Below, one piece after another: positions 37,994-49,191 of a DNA stretch of 64,000 bases. Origin of the DNA: Priapulus caudatus. Its lineage: Eukaryota > Priapulida > Priapulimorpha > Priapulimorphida > Priapulidae. Numbering within the stretch: the first letter of the stretch is position 1; every line of letters starts with the position of its first letter. The position numbers and the translations under genes were made by a program. Under the pieces are notes generated by a model. That model was not told the origin of the DNA. It saw nothing but the letters and a program-made list of their open reading frames with translations, and searched no databases. The stretch lies in NCBI RefSeq assembly GCF_000485595.1, contig NW_014577194.1, positions 211,168 to 275,167 of the forward strand, written 5' to 3'.

Positions 37994-38028
37994 ATTGGTC
38001 GCATTAGGTCAGGTGGGCGGTGACGTCA
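37994..38028 (-). promoter_or_regulatory. UNK promoter: CCAAT box and CRE
   Basis: 70-100 bp upstream of the UNK start codon there is a CCAAT box (ATTGG on plus, 37994-37998) and a palindromic TGACGTCA (38021-38028). A TTCTGGGATAT stretch at about 37969-37981 recalls half of a ZNF143/Staf site. No TATA box at a suitable place is evident. Confidence 0.55.
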
Positions 38029-39039
38029 ACTATGTTTACACACAAACTTGCGCAACGTGAATACGTACAGCAGCTGCCTGTCTGTTTATGGCACTTTGCT
38101 GCGCAGCTGACTGTAGTATTATTATGATTAGAGATAGGTACAGTAGGGACAATTAAGCCAATAAGTGATTCGATTTAACGGATTAGCATGTACCAGTTTC
38201 TATAGGAAGGATGCGCGAGTTTCTATCCAGCGACGGTGAAATACATAAAGTCATGAGAATGATGAGATATGATAAAGTATATATATAATGTGGCATGTCA
38301 ACATCGCGAGCAGAAAACAATTTCGGCTTTTGCTGCCAGAATCACCCGGCCCGCCCTGGAGTTTTTATCAGCAATACGTCCAATATAAATATATAGTCAA
38401 ATAAATTTATATGTGAGTTTACCCCTGATGTAACGTTATTGTGATTATCCAAGATTATTCCATATACTGGAGCGCGATTCTACCCCAGATTTAACTTTCC
38501 ATTTCGTACCACGTAGTTTCTATATATATCGTGCAACCACTCGCTATAAAAGCTGGGACGGGTGGAAAAAATATATACAAAAAATGATGTTTTTTTGTGT
38601 GTGCAAAAACTGGGCATGCGCAATGACAGATCTGACTGATGTAATATGCAACTGTGATTTTGATTTTATACAAGTCTAAAAATCCGCTGATATTTATACA
38701 TTTTTATATTTGTTCTTAACCAGAATTGTTATTTACTTATGTTTGTCGGAATAATAGCCCATCAGGGCTAACGTTTATTGTTTGTGATATCCGACAAAGA
38801 TTCTTGTATCTTGACTATCGGCTACGTTAGCAGATATATACCCGACATACCCAGTTTCTGTTTTGCATGGTAATGTGTGTGCGAGCGCACATGCCCACTA
38901 TCTGCCGAAAAGAATCGTATATTTTGTCGATATAGAATGCATGATAATTGTAACATTGATATATTTTGTATAAGGTCGAATAAAAAACCCATGAGTATAT
39001 ATATTCATTAGCATAATATATAGGATGCCAACGTAACAC
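38029..39039. other. UNK-TRAIP divergent intergenic region, left part
   Basis: UNK (minus) and TRAIP (plus) start about 2.1 kb apart and are transcribed away from each other. This part is AT-rich and I see nothing definite in it. Confidence 0.5.
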
Positions 39040-39163
39040 ACAAACGCACGCACCCACGCGCACAGGCCCGCAACACGCACGCAACACGCACGCACGCATG
39101 CGCGCAGGCACACATTACACGCACGCAACACGCACGCGCGCGCACGCACGCAACACGCGCGCA

Positions 39164-39195
<32 letters not shown>
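39040..39195. repeat. (CGCA)n/(CA)n microsatellite
   Basis: Degenerate CGCACGCAACACGCACGC-type units grading into pure CA. Confidence 0.9.
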
Positions 39196-39290
39196 TACAG
39201 ATGAAATCGTTCATAAAGTATATGAGTGAGTTTAGCAAGTACTGTACGTGCATGTACGTCCGACCACCCCAAGAAAAATCCGGGGTTATA

Positions 39291-39351
39291 CTCCATTAGG
39301 AGTGTTCCCAACTTTAATGTCATTAATGGTCATAATAACATNNNNNNNNNN

Positions 39352-39382
<31 letters not shown>

Positions 39383-39521
39383 TGGTCATGGTCATATATT
39401 AGTTTGTGGTTTAATGTCATTTAGGTTAGGGTTAGAGTTAGGGTTAGGGTTAGGGTTAAGATTATCAATCATTAATCATTAATCATTAATGATATCAAAG
39501 TTGGGAACACTCCTAATGGAG
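39291..39521. mobile_element. foldback element with telomere-type core (family 2)
   Basis: Ends CTCCATTAGGAGTGTTCCCA... (39291-39315) and its inverse (39497-39521) are a perfect 25-bp inverted pair. Inside are ATTAATG repeats, a 10-N gap, a TA run and GGTTAGGGTTAGAGTTAGGG-type repeats (39424-39460). No coding capacity. Between UNK and TRAIP. Confidence 0.88.
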
Positions 39522-39952
39522 CGGGGGAGCGTTAGCCAAAATCCGGCCGTTGGACTCGTGCAGTAGCCAATCTCCCGGATTCTGCAGCACATATGCAGCG
39601 TAATATTTTCATTATCTCTATACCCGCAACTGTCTCTAAGTAATAAATCGTTTTGGGGTCCAGGTGTTTATTTTATTTACTCGAAATATTTTTAGGCCGC
39701 AAAACTATCTGATTATAGAAGACACTAGATATGTGCTACACACCAAATGACTGATAGGTACAAATTTTAAAATTAAAAAAGAAATAAAATATATTAAAAG
39801 ATAATAATTTAAAAAGAAAAGCAAACTAGAAAAGCCATTAACGGACAAGATATAGAAAATAAACGAAAAGAAGACTGATAATATTTATGACGATGACGAT
39901 GATCAACAAGAGAACATTTTGTTAGTAAAATGGTAGCGCGTGAATTTAAACA

Positions 39953-40004
39953 TTTAAACCAGAGCATATAAATCAACTTATTTGATTTATAAGCTCTGTT
40001 TAAA
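39953..40004 (+). repeat. long hairpin ending 2 bp before the TRAIP ATG
   Basis: Left arm TTTAAACCAGAGCATATAAA plus TCAA; right arm TTGATTTATAAGCTCTGTTT plus AAA. Paired blocks are TTTAAAC/GTTTAAA, AGAGC/GCTCT and ATAAATCAA/TTGATTTAT, with one bulged base, a 2-bp mismatch and a short CTTA-type loop. The ATG is at 40007. Confidence 0.85.
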
Positions 40005-40006
40005 CC

Positions 40007-43000
40007 ATGAGAGGTGTATGTCAAATTTGCACTGAACATTTTGACGCTACCAAACAAATATCGGCTGTTTCGTGTATCCTTTATTTATTGCCTCGATGCA
40101 TTTAAACTGTAGAGTGTAGTGTAGGTAGGCCGAGATAAGATACAACACTAGGCCGGTGCAAATCCACTTTAGGCACAGTTAGGTATCACGAAGTGATGCA
40201 CAAATTTCTGTGTATCATCAACTGATGCACAGACTTTCCGTATATCAAGGAATGATGCAAAAACCCTAACCCTAAGCCTAACCAGTGGGCAGTAACCCTA
40301 ACCCTAACCTTAACACACTTCGTGATACCTAAGGTTATACTTTATGACTTAGGGTTAGGGTTAGGGTTTTTGCATCATTCCTTGATATACGGAAAGTCTG
40401 TGCATCAGTTGATGATACACAGAAATCTGTGCATCTCTTTGTGATACCTAAGGTGCCTAAAGTGGATTTGCGCCTCTTATCTCTACTCTAGACTAGAGCC
40501 TCCAGGTCTTAGTGGATTGTTACTACTACTAGTAGTACTCAGTACTAAAACGCACTACTAGACCGTAGTCGTCAGTAGCTGAGTAGGCCCATCGCAGTCA
40601 GAGTGTAAGGATACTCAGATACTGAGATAGTAAATATAATCAAAAATGTCTTGGCTAGCCTATAGCAGTAGTCCCCATTCTGGCATTCATCATGTAGCTA
40701 GTACTAGTATTAGTAAAAATTAAAGAGATTATAATATTAATTGTAATTTGTAGTCGCATTGTAGTGATTTACTGTTATCTTCCTTAACTAGTAACTTCTA
40801 CAGGTGGACATACATTTCATTTTCACTGGTGAGTACTCTGATACGATAACATTTCACATCACATGCTAAACTCAAAGTCACATGCATCTTACATTGTAGA
40901 CTTGTAAAATTTATTTGTAAATAAGATGTAATGTTAAGAATTGCATATGCAGTGTCAGTCAATGGCTTAAAGAGTCATCTACGTGTCCGACGTGCCGTGC
41001 GAGATGTACAACGAGACAACTCATCCAGCGGCTGTACTTTGAAGATCCGGGGGATGGAGATGGGCATGATCCCGATCATCTTCACAATCAACTGCAGTCA
41101 TTGAATGCAGCCATCCTAGCCAAAGGTAAATTTTTCTCAATATGAAACTAACACAGTCAAACTTGCATATAAGGTGAATTATGTGAAACCCCGAAAGTGG
41201 CCTATATAGACAGGTGTCGCTTCTATAGGGGTGCTTTCATTGTATAATTGGCACTCAATGGAAGTGTCAAAGTGTCAATTCTCATTTGTTGTCAAGTGTC
41301 TGTTTTGTAGAGGTTGAAGGCAATAACACAGATTTTACTGTATGTCTATTATAAATATACACATGCAAATATACACAGTCAAAATTAGTGAATACATGAG
41401 TTGCAACCAAAGCAAATTTGACAACCTCGGATGTCGGTAAACATAACACTACTTTTTTTAAAGTTGGATTTCAATTTTTTAATCATATTGATAGTAAGAA
41501 TGCATATGTAGCATCAATAAAGTCTAGTTTAGCTGAACACTAGTCTGAAACTGGGATCAGACACGTCGATTAATAATGAAACAAGTTCAGTTGAGTTGGG
41601 TAGCTTCAGGGTATTTATTGTGCCAGTCAATGTGTGTTATTCTCATCTATAATTATCCAGATTCGAAAATTGCCAAGATTCTGAAAGAAAATGAATTGCT
41701 CTCCATCAAATGTGACAGAGAGAAGGAGAAATGTAAAAAGCTTCAGGAATCCGTTAAAAACGAGAAAATGGTTCGCCAGGCTCTCAAGGTAAGGCAATTC
41801 AAGAAGGTATTGCTTGTTCAGGAGAATGCAACCCACAGTCATAAGAAAGAGGATAATTAGGGAATGTTTTCCTAAAACATGAATGCCATTATGCCCCTGA
41901 AAGTTGGCTGGTATCCACACCGATAAAGTGCCCTCTCTTGCATACATGGTATGCCTCTGTGCCCTTCACATAAATCCCATGTAGTGTATGCGTCCCTCCT
42001 TGTCCCTTATAAAAAGTGTTGTTGAGAAGAAAATGGCTTTGATAACCCCTCTTTGAATGCAGTATTTGCCTTGGTGCTCCTCCAATTTGCCATAGTGTGC
42101 TGATATTTCTGAGTAAACCAAAGACATCCCTTGCCTGTGTCCTCTAAAGAAAAATACAAATTTGACCCCTGCTACGACCTTGCTTGTAGGACCAGCTGAG
42201 GGTGGTGGAGAAGCAGGCACAGGCTGCGGAGGCAGCACGCCAAGATGCCGCAGAGCTACGCAAAAGACTCACGCTCTACACGAGGTTTGGTTCGACCTAC
42301 GAATATATACTTGTAACACACTTGTGCCACAGTCTGATGTCTCCAGCAGCTAGGCCGAAATGAAGAGGAATAACTGACCGACCAATCCACTTACTCACTC
42401 ACTCACTCACTCACTCACTCACTCACTGAATAACTAGTTAACCAACTATGCGTAGCACACAAACTAACATCAAAATACTGTTATTAATGTTATGAGAGAA
42501 TTGCGAGGGATGTTCGAATGAATTGCGACAGTGTTGGAATTTTTATACTGGTGTCACTCAATATATCTTACATCATTAAACCACCTGCTTTTTGGCCATT
42601 ATAGTGTGCAAGCCATTCTATCGGGACAGGAAGGTTGCCATGTTGCAACGGTAGATTATATTTTGTTAAACATTTATTTCAGGTTTTAAATAAAACAAAA
42701 TTTTTTATTGATTAAAATTCTCACATTATTTTTTATTTATGTATTGTTTTGATTGTTGTAAACCTTGTATTTAGATGAAATGCCTTGTGTTTACCTACAC
42801 CTATGTAATCTAATGTCTTATTAATTTAATGCAGAGAGTTGGCTGGAGCTACAGCAGGCAGGAAGAAAGTGAATGCTGAATGCACGAAACTACAGAAACG
42901 ACTCTTATGCGTAGAAAATGTGGTGAGTGCAATAATACAAGCGAAAGATGCACATCTCGCATTTGACAAACTGATAGCCACTGTTCATGACTTTTACCCT

Positions 43001-46000
43001 GTAAAGGCCTGCTGTGTCCAACTAAATTGCTGGTTTTCAAAGTCGAATCAGTTTTTGAAGTTTTGATTGTCGCACGGACAAAGTTGTCGTGGAGCGGACG
43101 ATATTCTGAACTATTGTGGGTCAGTAAACTATTCTAGCAACATGACCACTGTTGATAACGTGTAGGTTCAACAAATAACAGGACAAACACAGATACCGAG
43201 TAAAGTCTTTACGCCATGTTTACTCCCGATCTCGTGGTACAACCCCTATGCATTATGGGACTGACGGGTACATGTAAATACCGGAATCACTCTGTACAAT
43301 GAAACGGAACTACAAGCATACGTTTACACAGTATATCAACAATGTTGATAACGTGTAGGTTCAACAAATAACAGGACAAACACAGATACCGAGTAAAGTC
43401 TTTACGCCATGTTTACTCCCGATCTCGTGGTACAACCCCTATGCATTATGGGACTGACGGGTACATGTAAATACCGGAATCACTCTGTACAATGAAACGG
43501 AACTACAAGCATACGTTTACACAGTATATCAACAACCACCTGCTAATTAAGATTACTTGCAGTTGAATCAGGAGCGGCGGGAGCTAGTGACGCTGCAGGA
43601 GCAGCTGAGCATGGCGGAGAATGACCTCGAACACTCAGAGTCATCAATAGAGGTAATCCGCTCGTTCGGTTCGTTCAGCCTGTACGCTTCACTCCTGTGG
43701 GCTTCAGCTACAGTGTGGTGTACTGCTGCATTGCCATGGCGACTCGATTTGTACTTTCGAGTGTTATTGTGAATGATCGGAGCAGCCAAGTGCCCCGGCA
43801 GTCAAATAGTCTCTTTCTGTGACAGGGACATTGATGGCGAAGACAAGCAGTAGAGTGGTTGTGACGATATATCGTGAGATTATAAATTCTTAGTCATGAA
43901 ATACAGGCAAAGTCGACATTTTGGCATCCACGCAAGTAAGACCACACACAAACCGTGTGAGCTTGACTGACCCTGCGACAGTATCCAAGGAGGCGTGGTT
44001 ATCTTGCTTAGATAGATTGGTGAATTGCTTGCTCTATTTACCTGCCACGAGGGGGGGATACCTGTTTCCAAAAGTTTATAAATTTGTGAATTTTTTTTTA
44101 TAAATGTAGAGCCTGAAGAAGAAAGTAGACATGCTGATGGAGAACAGTGCTGTGCGAGGAAAACCTGGAATCCAGCATATTAGAGAAAGGTAGATTTCAC
44201 ACGATAGAGACCTAGGGCTCTCACAGCCTGCCAGAAGATCTATGTAGTATAGATGTTTGCATACGTGGCGTGTGCAAAGAATAATGGTCCTTGTGACATA
44301 GTTCTTGCAACCAGAGAGACGTGAGTGTTTTGTTAGTGTTTCATTGATAAACAGCTAGCATTGCTATAGAATCGACATCTCTCTTTGAGGCAGTTCTCTA
44401 ACTAAACGCTCCGCTGATTAGGCAAGATTACTTTACTAGACCGTCGAGATAACTCTAGAGTATATCTCGCTTTGAAATGCTCTGCTGGAGCAGTTTCCTT
44501 CAATTACTAGCATTCGCAGCTTCTTTTGGGGGACAGGTCGTATGACGTGGTGACGTTTGCTCGGGTGTGTATAACGATTATCTCGTTGTTCGCGCGAACT
44601 CCAGCGTCTTCAACTCGCCGCTTGCGGAGAGAAACGTCGGCAGCAAGCGAGTGCGACTGTCATCGCCGGAGGAAGACGGCGACAAGTTTTGCAGTCCGCA
44701 GTTTGTGAAGCCGAGCCCCGCGACGCAGAGACTGCACCAGGCATGCGACGAGTAAGCGATTGGTTTGTCTTTAAATTCCGTTTTCAAGACTAGGAGCCGC
44801 GATGACACGGGTTTATGCTCTGCTAGTGATTGTGGTCTAGTGATGTTGGCGTCGATTTCAGGATGCATATCCAGAAATGTCATTCACAAAGCATGTGCTA
44901 ACTGTTATTCACTCTATTGTGATTGTACTGTATGCATTAGATATTGTGAAGATACTACATGCATTAGCTAATGCGATGTTAGAATTGTATGATCTGAGAT
45001 TAGAGTTGAAAACTCGAAACTGTTGCATTCTCTTGCAGATACACTCTTCCTCCACTCAAGATTGCTTCCAAAGCAAAATCAATGAAAGCTGTGAGTATTT
45101 TAAGCATCTGACACAACAGTTCCTCACTTTTATGCGAATTGATTGGTTGATACTGATATTTATTGAAAGTCATATTTGTGGTTCATTTAATACATGCTCT
45201 AATTACAGAAGTCGAACTCTTGCAACAATCTCCCCCGGGTTAGTGCTTACATGACAACTAAAAAGGCCTCCACCACGGCTTCCAGTTCTTCGTGTATCGT
45301 ACGTATAAATGATCGATAGATAGTTAGTCAATGTAATTATATATATAATTATATAGCGTATAATATAGACTATATTATATACTCCTGATATAATTAGGTG
45401 TGCATATGATAGCAGTTTTAATGTCTACTCATTAATATTAATAATTTTTGGTGGGATTTGTAAAATGAACATATTAATTAGGAAATTTAATTTGGTTTTA
45501 TTTTTTACAGTTTAAGACTGGCTATGATGGTTTAGGCGGTACATCAAAGACTGTCAAGCTCGTATCCTTTCTATTGCCAACATGAAACAAAAAAAATGAA
45601 AATCAAATATTTTATTCATTTGATAAAGGCTGAACATACAGATACATATGTCATGTAGCCTGTAGGACACTGTAGGATTTTGAGTACTGCGATAACACTA
45701 TCCAACTGTGCCACCCTCTGACAGAGTTACTCTTTAGGATTTTCATTTTCCATTATTTACACAGGGGTGCTAATAACAAAAGTGCAATTATATATATATA
45801 CCTAACTACTACCTGAACGACTTTTCGTTTATTATCAGTACATACATAGTCTAACAGAAATTAATAGGAAAATTCTTAATCCTCCTCCTCCTCCGCCTCC
45901 TACTCCTCCTCGTCCTCTTAAATTAACAAATAAGAAATGCCCTTGGTGTGTAGCTTGCAGCTGAAAAGTTTCATAGTGAAACGCCATCAGGGGATGCAGG

Positions 46001-46211
46001 TGTGCTGGCGGCACTAGCATTGTAAGCAAATGACCATCGACAGCTTTAAACCATTTTTAAATAGATTTTACTCGGGTTTTTAATGATGAAGTTCCTTAGC
46101 TACACGTTTCCACAGACGTCAGGGAAACCGAGCCAGTCAAAGCCGATCCATCATCCAAAGAATCGATCCACAGATGTTCTTGCTCAGATGATGGATAAAT
46201 ATTTGCTATGA
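40007..46211 (+). CDS. TRAIP: TRAIP, RING E3 ubiquitin ligase, 13 exons
   Basis: E3 ligase that ubiquitylates the CMG replicative helicase at stalled or crosslinked forks. Exons: 40007-40073, 40804-40828, 40953-41125, 41661-41788, 42190-42284, 42835-42922, 43563-43652, 44110-44189, 44605-44751, 45039-45090, 45209-45298, 45511-45561, 46116-46211 (TGA). Total 393 residues, all junctions in frame; human TRAIP has 469. RING at residues 5-49: CQIC, CGHTFHFHC, CPTCRARC. A coiled coil follows (about 65-230: KILKENELLSIKCDREKEK, LRKRLTL, LQEQLSMAENDLEH, LKKKVDMLM). Then a basic/Ser-rich tail with FKTGYDGLGG, the counterpart of human VRTGFDGLGG, and an end AQMMDKYLL resembling the human PIP-type end QAKLDTFL. 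Exon 2 is only 25 bp. The exon 9 acceptor (CCAG|CGTC) was chosen by frame; another AG lies about 70 bp upstream. Exon 12 could instead read on to a TGA 24 codons in. Confidence 0.93.
40155..40474. mobile_element. foldback element with telomere-type core (family 3)
   Basis: About 320 bp, nearly all palindromic. Arms of about 120 bp start GGTGCAAATCCACTTTAGGC and end in its inverse. Each arm contains GACTTTCCGTATATCAAGGA, ATGATGC and then AAAACCCTAACCCTAA. The centre holds more CCCTAACCCTAACC with a single non-telomeric linker. Lies in TRAIP intron 1. Confidence 0.9.
41153..41340. mobile_element. MITE-like repeat, ACAGTCAAAC family, copy 1
   Basis: Begins ACAGTCAAACTTGCATATAA and ends with the loosely inverse ACACAGATTTTACTG. 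The inner sequence TATAGACAGGTGTCGCTTCT and TCTATAGGGGTG matches copies at 60651-60755 and 62161-62350. In TRAIP intron 3. Confidence 0.65.
42391..42427. repeat. (CACT)n microsatellite
   Basis: Nine tandem ACTC units in TRAIP intron 5. Confidence 0.95.
43150..43535. repeat. perfect 193-bp tandem duplication
   Basis: The unit starting TGTTGATAACGTGTAGGTTC occurs twice head to tail (43150-43342 and 43343-43535) with no difference that I can see. Lies in TRAIP intron 6, just before exon 7. Confidence 0.93.
45881..45917. repeat. (CCT)n microsatellite
   Basis: CCTCCTCCTCCTCCGCCTCC-type run in the last TRAIP intron. Confidence 0.9.
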
Positions 46212-46798
46212 CGTTCCTGTTGCTGTCTCGTTACTCTGCTGACTGCAGATAAACGTTTGAATACTTTTTTCATGTGAGGAAGACTACTGCATGTGTCATT
46301 AAGAGTATATATATATATATGAATAGTGTGTAATATGAAATTGAATCTTCATTGGATGTCAAAGGCATTTCAATATTATTATTATTTATTTATGACCACA
46401 TTGTTTGTAGGACCCTTATTGCTCTATTCTGCAAAATATGTACATATGTTGTTTATTTCCTTGGAAGCATATTGAAATATTAGGAAATTGAGGATGGTAA
46501 TGGTTTGGTTTAAAGGGCCCATGTCCCCCTGGCTGCGAGAACGTTTCCTTAACTCTAACTTATAAAGTACTATAGTAAATCCCCAAGTCTCGTAACCATG
46601 AAGACATATGGTCCCTTTTATCAAAAATTTGTGAACGTGTGTAACTAACTAAAATGCTATATCATCTGATTATGTACATTGGAGATATAATTGGTGTCAA
46701 AATATACCATATTGAATTTAAATTTCTATGATTTTCGATTATACATTTGTATGTTTTTCCACTCATTGCTACCTACCTATACATTGACCGATCCGGAC

Positions 46799-47284
46799 AA
46801 TAGCGTAGTTAGGATCGAGGGGGCCATGGCCCCCCCCCCCTGTTGATCCGAAAGTTAGAAAAAAAAGAGAATTGTCATAGTCAGACTGAAGGCTGTACAT
46901 GTACTCAAAAGTGCCTCAAATACCATCTCCTGCTATCTACATTTTCAAAATTTTCTGGAGCAGGACCTCCTTCCTTACCCCGGCCCCGCCTGTTTTTCAA
47001 ACATACACACCCCCTCCTTGGACTTCTGGATCTACCACTGAACAGTCACAACAGCGAACAACGAACGGGAGCAGAGAACAACGAACAAAAATGTCACCTT
47101 TTTGCATGCATGGCACCCAAAACAAAGATCGCAGAGCTAGAGCCTGAGGTGGGGAACACAGAGGTGTGGAGAGGGAGGCGGAGAAACCATTAAAATATTA
47201 ATTCATCGATCCACTATTTTGCGCAGTTCGCTGTTTTTGCCCCCCCTCCCTGTTAAAAAATTCTGGAGCCCCCTACGCCACTGG
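46799..47284. mobile_element. MITE-like repeat with TAGCGTAG ends
   Basis: Starts AATAGCGTAGTTAGGATCGA next to a G run/C run (GAGGGGGCC...CCCCCCCCC) and ends GCCCCCTACGCCACTGGA, an imperfect inverse. Such short-TIR elements with poly-C/poly-G next to (G)GCGTAG ends are, from memory, frequent in marine invertebrates. No coding capacity. Confidence 0.55.
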
Positions 47285-47319
47285 ATCCAGATACCGTAAC
47301 CGGTAACAATTATCGTTGA

Positions 47320-47398
47320 CCGTAGCCAAATGTTGACGGACGGACGGACGACGCCCCATCGCAATAGCTCATCTTGACGATGTCCAGGTGAGCTAAAA
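47320..47398 (+). repeat. dispersed GACGGACGG repeat, fragment
   Basis: AATGTTGACGGACGGACGGA followed by CGCAATAGCTCATC and the tail GTGAGCTAAAAAAA. Related to the elements at 67-200 and 30335-30448. Confidence 0.75.
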
Positions 47399-47896
47399 AA
47401 ATGTCCAAAAAATCAAACCGTAATCTCTGCGGCTTTTGTTTATTCATATTATGTTTTATTTAATGTCTGTACTTTGATAAAGGTTATCCTAGGCTAACAT
47501 CAATACACATTCGATGTATAACCGTTTCTTAGAGAGTGAATTAAATAAAACTTCATTCTCGCTGTGAAGTGGTGAAATGATTGCTATATTTACCGTTAGT
47601 CGGCGCTGGTATCGGACATGGCCGCCTCTGTAAATAAATGCGGAGATTCTAGTATCTCGTCGTCATACAATATAATATAGCCATTTTTATAGGTACTATA
47701 TAATATTATAAGGTATGTAGCATTTCTGTTATCATTATATTGTATCATATGTTCTTGTGGCACATATTTACTATTCCCGCGTTACACAGCTTGCGCTTGC
47801 GTGACGGAATTCATGCAATCATTTAACTTGGGAAATTGTGGTAAACATGATCATGAATATGATGATGATGTTGTAACTTGTACTTGTAGTTGTACT

Positions 47897-48368
47897 GGTT
47901 CAAGGATAGAGAACATGGGTCCCAATAAAACCAATGTCATTTACATCAATATAAATATAATATTATATCAATATAATAGGTTAGGGTTATGGTTAGGGTT
48001 AGGGTCAGGGTTAGGGTCAGGGTTAGAATTAGGGTTAGGGTTAGGCACATTGGTTTTAGTGGGACCCATGTTCTCTATCCTTGGGCCGTTGTACTTGTAG
48101 TAACAAGTAGTCGTGTGTAGACTAATCATTTGACATTAGACATAACGGCCCAAGGATAGAGAACATGGCCATGGGTCCCAATAAAACCAATGTGCCTAAA
48201 CCTAACCCTAACCCTAATTCTAACCCTAACCCTAACCCTAACCCTAATCCTAACCCTAACCATAACCCTAACCATAACCCTAACCTATTATATTGATATA
48301 ATATTATATTTATATTGATGTAAATGACATTGGTTTTATTGGGACCCATGTTCTCTATCCTTGAACCG
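47897..48368. mobile_element. paired inverted foldback elements with telomere-type cores (family 4)
   Basis: Two elements (47897-48090 and 48144-48368) face each other across about 53 bp, making a 472-bp palindrome. Each is itself bounded by GGATAGAGAACATGGGTCCC and its inverse, followed by AATAAAACCAATGT, and carries a GGTTAGGG-type tract (47980-48044; CCCTAA-type 48188-48292). Both halves also share a TTATATTGATATAATATTAT block on the outer side. Outer ends read GGTTCAAGG/CCTTGAACC; inner ends CCTTGGGCCGTT/AACGGCCCAAGG. Confidence 0.9.
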
Positions 48369-48524
48369 ACATAACAGTAATGTGCAAATGTGACGCAGCG
48401 AAGCAAGTCAAATGTAGTACTCGCTGCACTGCTAGAGAGTATAGTGGCTACTCCTAGTCCTAGTCCGAGCCGACGCAGTCCCTAGTAATGGGGTCTGCGG
48501 CCGTGTCTATCTCAATCACGGAAA

Positions 48525-48547
48525 GCCACCTCCAGTTTGGAGGTGGC
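48525..48547. repeat. GC-rich 10-bp hairpin followed by T run
   Basis: Stem GCCACCTCCA (48525-48534), loop GTT, stem TGGAGGTGGC (48538-48547), then ACTTTTTAG. It stands out in AT-rich DNA. Terminator-like in shape, but that meaning does not carry over to polymerase II genes. Confidence 0.8.
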
Positions 48548-49191
48548 ACTTTTTAGTAATATATGCGCCCGATATATACGTTGCGTGGAACTTACTTTAA
48601 TCTGAACTTGAATCATTTATCTACGTGCATGCACGCTATGATGTCCTGGTAGCGGCCACAACATAAGAATATATCGTTGTTAACCTAATGGTAAATATAA
48701 ACATCATGCCAAAATGGTCTGTCTTCATTCACATTTGTCAACCAATGAAAATCACTTCCGGTTACTTCGGCTATTCCCGATGTTCAAATATAGTTCGTGC
48801 CATCTATAGACTATGGTCCAGTTAATCTTCCGAGTGAACCCGAAACTACAGGAAGTGAATTTCATTGGCCGATCGAAGTGAATATGGCCAAAAATATCGA
48901 AGTTACTCTTACTAGGATGAATTATTGCATGAAAACAAAGTTCTGAAACAGAGATAAAGTCTTCGGAAAGCGATATTGACAAACGGAAGTTCTGTACTTG
49001 ATATTTTGGGTTGGATATACCCCTGTCACGCCCTCATTGCTACTCGTTTCACCTATCCAATGCCCACAACAAAAATTGCAACAATTTTTACAAGGGTGAC
49101 TGCAGACGATAAACCCGCACCCTGAGATTAGCAAAGCGGAGTTATAACGTCTGCATTTGCGGACTAAGTCCTACCATGCACTACCGCTGAG

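Noticed and set aside
44526-44604. Alternative upstream acceptor for TRAIP exon 9
   Set aside because: Using GACAG at about 44536 puts the conserved downstream residues out of frame; the CCAG acceptor at 44603-44604 keeps frame.
47801-48406. Gly-Leu-rich frames over TTAGGG repeats
   Set aside because: Artefact of telomere-type repeats in the foldback pair.
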